Shown piece after piece: positions 5,813 through 10,844 of a stretch of 10,844 bases of DNA. This DNA is from DAOUKH01 sp034421515 (GTDB lineage Bacteria; Chloroflexota; Dehalococcoidia; SHYB01). The notes below the pieces were generated by a model. The model was not told the origin of the DNA, did not search any database, and worked only from the letters and a program-made list of their open reading frames with translations. Location of the stretch: assembly GCA_034421515.1 (NCBI GenBank), contig DAOUKH010000079.1, positions 1 to 10,844 of the forward strand, read 5' to 3'. Position 1 is the stretch's first letter, and the number at the start of each line of letters is the position of its first letter. A program made the position numbers and the translations under genes.

Positions 5813-7570
5813 CTAGCGGTGCCACTCGGCGATGTTCCAGAGCTCGCTGTCCCACGCGTTCATCCGGACGCCTTGCAGAGCATTTAGGTGGGCAGAGACC
5901 AAACCCCGGGACACCAGCGGGATTTCGTAGTAGTTCTGCACCTGAATATCGTTGAGCTCCTTTGCCAAGGCCTCGCGCTCCGGCCCGACTTGGGTCTCCG
6001 CGAGTAGGCCATAGAGATCGTCGAATTCCGGATTGCACGCGCGGGCGACATTCCCGTCCGCCCAGTTGTTTTCCCGGGCCTGGATGTGTTCGCAGCGGAG
6101 GCCCGACAGGTATTCCTGGGGATCGATCCCCGGACCGGTGGTGTACATCTGCACGTCGGCGAAGAATCTTCGATACGTTGCGCCCTCGTCGACGGCAGGG
6201 TCGCCGCCGAAGAAGACGGCGGCGTCGTATTGGATCAGCTCGGTCTCGATTCCGATTTCCCGCCACCAGTCCCGGACGAGGGCCTGGGTGTCCTGCCGGA
6301 TGGCGTTGACGGTGGTCTGGTAGGTGATCCGGAGCGGAACGCCGTTGTATTCGCGGACGCCGTCGCCGTCCGTGTCGAGCACGCCGTTGTCGTCGAGGAG
6401 CTCGTTGGCGCCTTCGATGTCTTGCACCAGGCAATCGTCGTTCGCGGTGGACGTGTACCGAGGCGGGGCCGTGATCAAGTTACACGCCGGCCGGGCGGCG
6501 AACCCGTAGAGGTCCTCCGCGATGCGGCTACGGTCGATGGCCATCGACATGGCTTGGGGAATCGGCGTAAAGGTCAGGAACGGATGTGGGTTCGTGCCGC
6601 CGAGGTATTCGGAGCGATCGTCGCCCAGCGCGGGGTCGGGGTTGGTCTGATTGACCACGATGCGTTCGACGTCGCTGGCGAATGCCGCAACGACTGTGCC
6701 CAGGCCCGCCGCCTCCATCTCTGCGAGCATGTCGGGCTCCACCTGCAGGTTCCACGCGTAGTCGATTTCGCCGGCTTCCAGGACAGCGCGGGCCGCCGAC
6801 TCCGCGTCACCGCCCCCCTCGATGACCACGCGGTCGAAATAGGGCGCATCGCCGCGGTAGAACGGATTGCGCTCATAGACGGCCCGTTCGTTCGGCTGGA
6901 ACTCGACAATCCGGTAGGGGCCGGTCCCCAGCGGCGCCATGTTCTGCGCGTCGCACGTCCTCGCGGCTGCGCCGATGCAATCGGCGAACTGAGTCCCGTT
7001 GATGATCGGCGTACCGGTGCTGACGAAGGCGGTGTAGGGATACGGCGTCGGCGCGTCGAACGCGATCTCGACGGTGTTTGCATCGAGCGCTTGCACCGAA
7101 GCGATGCCGGAGAAGGAGTCCTCGGCGACGCAGCCGGTCTCCTCGTCGGTGCAATAGCGCCAGGTAAAGACCACGTCGTCGGCAGTGAACTCGCTGCCGT
7201 CCGACCACAGCATTCCTTCCCGCAGCTTCCACGTAATCGACGTCAGGTCGGCGGAAACGCCGCCATTCTCGACGGTGGGGACTTCGGCGGCCAGCCTCGG
7301 GACCAACTCGCCGTCCGGGTCGTAGGCGGCCAAGGGCTCGAGCGTGACCGCGCCGGCATCCCGGTCCTTGTATCCGCTGGCGAGATACGGGCCCGGCAGC
7401 GAAGGCGCCTGCCAGTACCGAAGGGTCAAGACCTGCTCAGGCGGGGGCGGTTCCGTAGGAGTGACCGGCGGGGTGGACGTCGGCCCCGGCATGGGAGTCG
7501 CGGACTCGCCGCAGGCGGCGACCAAGAACAGGGCGGCAATGCCAAGCATGAGTTTGAGAGAAGGGCGCAT
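5813..7570 (-). CDS. Lipoprotein substrate-binding protein, peptide/nickel ABC transporter family
   Basis: This 585-residue protein belongs to the SBP_bac_5 (DppA/OppA-like) family, which captures peptides or other solutes outside the cell for ABC import. The start at 7570 gives a lipoprotein signal: a basic start, a hydrophobic core, and lipobox VAAC with Cys20. A Pro/Thr-rich linker follows (about 21-46). Family landmarks: KLREGMLWSDG (115-125), APLGTGPYRI (212-221), AMSMAIDRSRIAEDLYG (340-356) and a DTDGDG turn (399-404), which is common in this family. Several cysteines, such as C-x6-C at 140-147, may form disulfides in the exported protein. GGAG lies about ten bases before the ATG; an in-frame ATG at 7606 lacks a ribosome-binding site. 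No permease or ATPase gene is adjacent, so the partner must be elsewhere. The ligand cannot be told from sequence. Confidence 0.93.
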   Translation of the reverse strand: MRPSLKLMLGIAALFLVAACGESATPMPGPTSTPPVTPTEPPPPEQVLTLRYWQAPSLPGPYLASGYKDRDAGAVTLEPLAAYDPDGELVPRLAAEVPTVENGGVSADLTSITWKLREGMLWSDGSEFTADDVVFTWRYCTDEETGCVAEDSFSGIASVQALDANTVEIAFDAPTPYPYTAFVSTGTPIINGTQFADCIGAAARTCDAQNMAPLGTGPYRIVEFQPNERAVYERNPFYRGDAPYFDRVVIEGGGDAESAARAVLEAGEIDYAWNLQVEPDMLAEMEAAGLGTVVAAFASDVERIVVNQTNPDPALGDDRSEYLGGTNPHPFLTFTPIPQAMSMAIDRSRIAEDLYGFAARPACNLITAPPRYTSTANDDCLVQDIEGANELLDDNGVLDTDGDGVREYNGVPLRITYQTTVNAIRQDTQALVRDWWREIGIETELIQYDAAVFFGGDPAVDEGATYRRFFADVQMYTTGPGIDPQEYLSGLRCEHIQARENNWADGNVARACNPEFDDLYGLLAETQVGPEREALAKELNDIQVQNYYEIPLVSRGLVSAHLNALQGVRMNAWDSELWNIAEWHR

Positions 7571-7604
7571 GGTGCCGTTGCTCCGTTTCGGTGTGGTGGT
7601 CTTC

Positions 7605-7634
7605 ATTATCGCGGGGCGGCGCGGGAGGGAGCAA
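7605..7634 (-). promoter_or_regulatory. Candidate promoter of the substrate-binding protein gene
   Basis: On the minus strand GATAAT (7605-7610, 5 of 6) is 18 bases from a weak TTGCTC (7629-7634, 3 of 6), in the 118-base gap after the sulP stop. Transcription would begin near 7598, about 28 bases before the ATG. The -35 box is poor, so confidence is low. Confidence 0.3.
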
Positions 7635-7688
7635 CGCGCGTGCCTCACCGGTCCCTGGACCACGCCAACGGTGGGTGGCGTCCAGCCG

Positions 7689-9368
7689 CTAGGCGTCTTC
7701 GTCAGCCCCGTCGGCCTCGGCCTTGTCATTTTCGAGGAGCCTCCACGCCGTTTCCCTCGCCTCGTCCCAGGTGACGACCATGTGGTCCGCCGGAACGCGC
7801 TTCAGTGCGTCGAGCGCGCGAAGGTTGCGGGCGGGGGTGCCCGAGAGCCCCATCACGACGCAGTGCGTGTCCTCGACAATGGCGGTCTCGACGAGCTGCT
7901 CCACCACGAGGGCCGCGCTGTCGTCGATGTAGACGGTATCGGAGAAATCGAGGATCACGACCTCGTGGTCTTGGATGTCTCCGCCAATGGTCTCAATCAG
8001 CTTGCTGGAGGAGGCAACCGTGAAGGTGCCTTTGAGCGCGACCAGGCCGACTCTTGCGGAGAACTCGTCGATCTCCTCGTCCCCTTGCTCGGCGCCGAAG
8101 ATGCTCCGGTCCAGCAGAGGCACGGAGACGACGCTGTCCATTTCAAGGCGCTCGAACTGCCGCGCGCTGGTGACCGCCGCGGCGATCATGCCAACGGCGA
8201 CGGCGGCGACCAGGTCGAGGAATACTGTGAGTCCAAGCGTCAGCAGCATCACCGCCAAATGCTCGCGCTGGACCCGATGCATCCGGGTGACAAATCGCCA
8301 GTCGATGGTGTCCAAGGCGATTTTCACCAGGATCCCGGCCAAGACGGCGGTGGGTATCTGCGCGACATAGTCGCCGAGCACCAGCACCATGATGAGCAGG
8401 ATGCCTACGGCCACTACGCCCGCGACGACGGTCGCACCGCCCGCCCGGACGTTTGCCACCGTGTTTGGGGTGGCGCCGGAGCCGGGCAGGCCCCGGATGA
8501 AGCCGGTGAAGACGTTGCCGATGCCCTGCGCCAGGAGCTCCCGGCTGGGGTCGTGCCGCGTCCGTGTCATCGAATCGGCCACGAGTGCGGTGAGCAATGT
8601 GTCGACGGAGCCCACGAGCGCAATGACAAGGGCCGGCTCAATGGAGCGTACCAGTGCATCGCCGGAAAGGGCTGGCAACTGGAAGGAGGGCAGGGCGGTG
8701 GGCACGGCGCCGATAACCGGCGCATCCGTGAGCCAGAGGCCGCCCATGAGCATCCCGACCGCCAGCGCGACGAGCGTCGATGGCAGGTACCGGTCGAAGT
8801 TCCTGGGCCAAAGCATCGCGACGGCAAGGGTGGCGGCGGCGATGCCCAGAGCACTGGCCTCGAAGTGCTCAAAGATGTCCCCAAAGTTGCGGAGCGTCCC
8901 GATTGGCCCACCCTCGGCCACTTCCGCCCCGAGGAAGGGCAACGTTTGAACCAGGATGATGATCACCCCGACCCCTGTCATGAACCCAGAAATGACCGAG
9001 TAGGGGGTATAGGTGACGTAGCGTCCGATTCTCAGCAGGCCGAAGATGATCTGGATCAGGCCCGCCATGATGACAATGGTGAAGGCCTCGGCGATGTCGT
9101 CCGCGTGGCTGGCGACGATGACGGACATGGCGACCGTCATCGACCCGGTGGGGCCTGATATCAGCGACCGTGTACCTCCGAACACGGCGGTGAAGAAGCC
9201 AACCGCGATCGCCCCGTATATGCCGGCGGCCGGGTCCAGACCCGCCGCCAGGCCGAAGGCCAACGCCACGGGCAGACCCACGATCGCCGCGGTGACGCCG
9301 CCAAGGACATCCCCGCGGAAGGTCTGCAGGTCGTAGGGCAGGCCGGAGAAGAGTAGGCGGTTCAGCAA
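7689..9368 (-). CDS. SulP-family anion transporter with C-terminal STAS domain
   Basis: A 559-residue inner-membrane protein of the SulP/SLC26 family, which carries sulfate, bicarbonate or other small anions, usually with a cation. The first 410 residues hold about ten hydrophobic segments, with family phrases GLPVALAFGLAAGLDP (31-46), YGAIAVGFFTAVFGG and SGPTGSMTV (71-79). The cytoplasmic STAS domain runs from about 438 to 550, with DDSAALVVEQL at 482-492 at the site that corresponds to the regulated serine loop of STAS proteins. The last ten residues are acidic. The start is a TTG at 9368: an in-frame TAG lies eleven codons upstream, no ATG or GTG intervenes, and the TTG gives the normal distance to the first membrane helix. 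No strong Shine-Dalgarno is visible. The substrate is not determinable. A paralog's STAS end lies at 10436-10844. Confidence 0.94.
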   Translation of the reverse strand: MLNRLLFSGLPYDLQTFRGDVLGGVTAAIVGLPVALAFGLAAGLDPAAGIYGAIAVGFFTAVFGGTRSLISGPTGSMTVAMSVIVASHADDIAEAFTIVIMAGLIQIIFGLLRIGRYVTYTPYSVISGFMTGVGVIIILVQTLPFLGAEVAEGGPIGTLRNFGDIFEHFEASALGIAAATLAVAMLWPRNFDRYLPSTLVALAVGMLMGGLWLTDAPVIGAVPTALPSFQLPALSGDALVRSIEPALVIALVGSVDTLLTALVADSMTRTRHDPSRELLAQGIGNVFTGFIRGLPGSGATPNTVANVRAGGATVVAGVVAVGILLIMVLVLGDYVAQIPTAVLAGILVKIALDTIDWRFVTRMHRVQREHLAVMLLTLGLTVFLDLVAAVAVGMIAAAVTSARQFERLEMDSVVSVPLLDRSIFGAEQGDEEIDEFSARVGLVALKGTFTVASSSKLIETIGGDIQDHEVVILDFSDTVYIDDSAALVVEQLVETAIVEDTHCVVMGLSGTPARNLRALDALKRVPADHMVVTWDEARETAWRLLENDKAEADGADEDA

Positions 9369-9420
9369 GGAAGAGTCCGGTGGTGGTACGGACCAGCCCT
9401 AACGAAAGCAGGATGGTCGG

Positions 9421-9448
9421 CCTATAGTCCGCCTTTCGAGGTTGTCGG
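9421..9448 (-). promoter_or_regulatory. Candidate promoter of sulP
   Basis: On the minus strand CCGACA (9443-9448, 4 of 6) and TATAGG (9421-9426, 4 of 6) are 16 bases apart, with a start near 9414 and a leader of about 46 bases before the TTG at 9368. The position is good but both boxes are imperfect. Confidence 0.3.
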
Positions 9449-9889
9449 TAGTCCCATACGATGAGAGCCGCAATGGGCCCACGTACCGGACCCGGTAGGG
9501 CCGCCGACTCCGGTGCGGTGGACCTTCCGGAGAATCGCAGCCTTCTCGATCGGCTTTGCGGTAGGCCTGCAGCCTCCGCATCGAGCCTCAAGCGCGGCTC
9601 ACGGCTCAGCCGTGTGGTCGCTTGCCGGTCACACCGACGGTGGGATAGTCATGGATGGTCGTGGTTCTGTCAAGAGGATGTATCAAGTGCCCTGTCGGTA
9701 GAGCGGAACCACTATCGTTGGCGGGGCGATCGGGGTTCGAAGCCCCCTGCATGGGGCCTTAGCGCCTACAGGAAGCGGGAGTGGTGGGCCCATGCAAGCC
9801 CGCATCAAATCCCGCACTCGACAGTCGGAAGGAAGTCCCGGTTGAAGCTACGGCTCTTCATTTGCAGACAGAGCGGGCACAACTCACAC
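9449..9889. other. Long intergenic region with inverted repeats and a tRNA-like fragment, no gene
   Basis: I find no credible protein on either strand in these 441 bases. Structured pieces: a perfect 7-bp stem CACGGCT/AGCCGTG (9600-9614); a tRNA-like stretch with GGTAGAGC (9697-9704) and GGGGTTCGAAGCCCC (9732-9746); an 8-bp repeat TGCATGGG/CCCATGCA (9748-9755, 9789-9796); and nested stems GCGGGA/TCCCGC (9775-9780, 9810-9815) around GGGC/GCCC (9786-9789, 9798-9801). Some pairings exclude each other. The region could be a decayed RNA gene, an unrecognised small RNA, or relic sequence left beside the broken DUF1330 gene. None of the common riboswitch or RNase P signatures fit. Confidence 0.4.
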
Positions 9890-10184
9890 CTAGGAATCAT
9901 GTCCTTCTACGACCACAATGTTGGCCTTCGTCGCCCGCCGGCGGACGTCGTCGAGGGCCGCGTATTCAGCCGAGCCGATGTACCCCCTTGCCGCTTCGGG
10001 GCTGTTGAACTCCAGGATCACGAAGCGCTTCTGCATCCAGTCGCCCTGGACTGCCTCAACGTTGCTGGTGCGCACGAGGATTCGTCCGCCATGCGCGGCG
10101 ACGGCCGGGGGAAACTTGCTTGGCGAAGTCGGCGTACGCCTCGGTGTCGGTGATTTCAGCGTCCATTACAACGTAGCCCTTCAT
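9890..10184 (-). pseudogene. DUF1330-family small protein, broken by a one-base frameshift
   Basis: Two overlapping minus-strand frames join into one 97-residue DUF1330-like protein. The first starts at ATG 10184 with MKGYVVMDAEITDTEAY and runs to ...AKQVSP. The second supplies AVAAHGGRILVRTSNVEAVQG through FVILEFNSPEAARGYIGSAEY to VVVEGHDS, ending at TAG 9890. The switch falls at a run of five G (10107-10111, plus strand); four G would restore one frame of exactly family length. DUF1330 proteins are small dimeric alpha-beta-barrel-like proteins of unknown function. An AGGGAA ribosome-binding site lies about ten bases before the ATG. The rest of the reading frame is undamaged, so the shift is either recent or a sequencing/assembly error in the homopolymer. 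A +1 ribosomal slip at CCC-G is possible but unlikely. It lies 83 bases after tRNA-Val. Confidence 0.85.
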
Positions 10185-10267
10185 TGATCCATTCCCTTCA
10201 CGTAGGCCTGCAGAAACCCGACGCAGGTTGGTTCGGCCGTAGGGGAGCCACTCCAACTAACTTGCAG

Positions 10268-10344
10268 TGGTGGGCGGTACTGGAGTCGAACCAGTGACCT
10301 CTGCGATGTCAACGCAACGCTCTAACCAACTGAGCTAACCGCCC
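10268..10344 (-). tRNA. tRNA-Val (anticodon GAC) with encoded CCA
   Basis: All arms fold on the minus strand: acceptor GGGCGGT/ACCGCCC (7 bp), D arm GCTC/GAGC with loop AGTTGGTTA, anticodon stem TTGCG/CGCAG with loop TTGACAT, a five-base variable loop AGGTC, and T arm ACTGG/CCAGT with loop TTCGACT. The anticodon GAC (10308-10310) reads valine codons GUC and GUU. Discriminator A is followed by CCA in the DNA (10268-10270). The gene is intact, with a promoter just upstream. Confidence 0.98.
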
Positions 10345-10357
10345 GCAACAGAAGGAA

Positions 10358-10387
10358 AGTGTAACAAAGCGCCTTTTCGAGCGTCAA
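10358..10387 (-). promoter_or_regulatory. Promoter of tRNA-Val
   Basis: On the minus strand TTGACG (10382-10387, 5 of 6) and TACACT (10358-10363, 4 of 6) are 18 bases apart. The predicted start near 10351 is only about six bases before the mature tRNA 5' end. It lies in the gap after the stop of the upstream SulP gene. The DUF1330 gene downstream may be read from it as well. Confidence 0.6.
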
Positions 10388-10435
10388 ACGGAGATGCCGC
10401 GTCCAAGGCCTTAGGACGGAGCGGGCGGGCTGGCC

Positions 10436-10844
10436 TTAGCCTGCCGAGGCATCTTCCGAATCTGCGTCGTCCCGTTCGTCGGCCCCAGTCTCGGGTGCAG
10501 TGACGACGCCCCTCGCCGTGATTATCGATTTCGCCGTTTCTCTCGCCTCGTCCAGGTCTGCCACGACGTGGTCCACGGGAACGCGTTGCAGGACGTTCAG
10601 TGAGTCCAGGGTGCCGGCGACCGAGCCCTTGAGCCCCATGACGAGGCACTCGGTGTCCTCCGCCATGGCGGTGTCGATCATCTGCTCCACCACCAATGCG
10701 GCGCTGTCGTCCATGTAGACGGTCTCGGAGAAGTCGAGGATGACGATGTCGTGGTCACGAATGTCCATGCTCAGACTGTTGATCAGCTTATTGGACGACG
10801 CGACGGAGAAACTTCCCCGAAGGGCCACCAGGCCGACGTGCGCG
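10436..10844 (-). CDS. SulP-family transporter, C-terminal STAS domain only (cut by window edge)
   Basis: The frame is open from the window edge to TAA at 10436, about 136 residues. It aligns without gaps to the STAS domain of the complete SulP at 7689-9368: VGLVAL, SVASS, VILDFS, DDSAALVVEQ, VMGL, RVP, DEARETA are shared, and I count about 60% identity by eye over some 108 residues. The DDSAAL loop is identical. The tail is longer and again acidic (DERDDADSEDASAG). The membrane part lies outside the window, so I infer rather than see that this is a whole transporter; a stand-alone STAS protein is possible, but no start codon with a ribosome-binding site appears before the domain. The downstream neighbour is tRNA-Val. 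Confidence 0.88.
   Translation of the reverse strand, partial: AHVGLVALRGSFSVASSNKLINSLSMDIRDHDIVILDFSETVYMDDSAALVVEQMIDTAMAEDTECLVMGLKGSVAGTLDSLNVLQRVPVDHVVADLDEARETAKSIITARGVVTAPETGADERDDADSEDASAG

Noticed and set aside
7571..7729. Longer binding protein with a start at 7729 or 7606
   Set aside because: A longer start would bury the lipoprotein signal inside the protein. The ATG at 7570 gives a normal signal peptide and has GGAG upstream.
6086..9158. Two long plus-strand frames (6086-7774 and 7344-9158)
   Set aside because: Both are antisense to the well-supported binding-protein and SulP genes and have only shadow-type composition.
9768..9840. RNase P-like phrases ACAGGAAGCGG and GGAAGGAAGTCC
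   Set aside because: They occur in the wrong order for RNase P RNA, too close together, and without the other conserved parts.
9461..10153. A 230-codon plus-strand frame over the intergenic region and opposite the DUF1330 gene
   Set aside because: It has no recognisable domain, no supporting ribosome-binding site, and its second half is the antisense of a recognisable family.
9561..10213. A 12-base direct repeat GTAGGCCTGCAG at 9561-9572 and 10202-10213, flanking the DUF1330 gene
   Set aside because: A few 12-base repeats are expected by chance in a window of this size, and there are no transposase, integrase or inverted ends.

Overview
The window is GC-rich bacterial chromosome, and every gene I can support reads on the minus strand, so gene order below follows transcription from high to low coordinates. 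The coding-potential bias is strong (GC-rich third positions), which also produces very long antisense open frames. The IF2 is short with a single N-terminal domain, and the gene order is nusA-ylxR-infB. A Chloroflexota-type (SAR202/Dehalococcoidia-like) environmental genome is my best guess, but this is an inference from protein style, not a proven assignment.

Layout: (a) 10436-10844 is the C-terminal STAS end of a SulP transporter cut by the window edge. (b) 10268-10344 is an intact tRNA-Val(GAC) with its own good promoter. (c) 9890-10184 is a DUF1330-type small protein broken by a one-base frameshift. (d) 9449-9889 has no convincing gene but holds several inverted repeats and a tRNA-like fragment. 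(e) 7689-9368 is a complete SulP-family anion transporter, paralogous to (a). (f) 5813-7570 is a lipoprotein substrate-binding protein of the peptide/nickel ABC family with no permease or ATPase genes nearby. (g) 5096-5779 is endonuclease V (nfi). (h) 817-5076 is a transcription/translation operon: promoter, structured leader, nusA, ylxR, infB, and an unrecognised 94-residue protein. (i) 462-816 is intergenic with a perfect hairpin and a candidate promoter. (j) 1-461 is the N-terminal part of homoserine dehydrogenase.

Functionally, the core is the nusA operon: transcription termination/antitermination factor, the YlxR RNA-binding protein and initiation factor 2, tightly coupled (the infB TTG start overlaps the ylxR TGA stop). 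rimP is not next to nusA, and the place often held by rbfA downstream of infB is taken by the unknown 94-residue protein. The rest are single genes for transport (SulP, ABC binding protein), DNA repair (nfi) and amino-acid biosynthesis (hom). I see no CRISPR array, prophage, insertion sequence or defence system. The observations most worth following are the orphan gene after infB, the nusA leader and promoter dyad, the two SulP STAS paralogs around a tRNA, and the unusual G4 motif of IF2.
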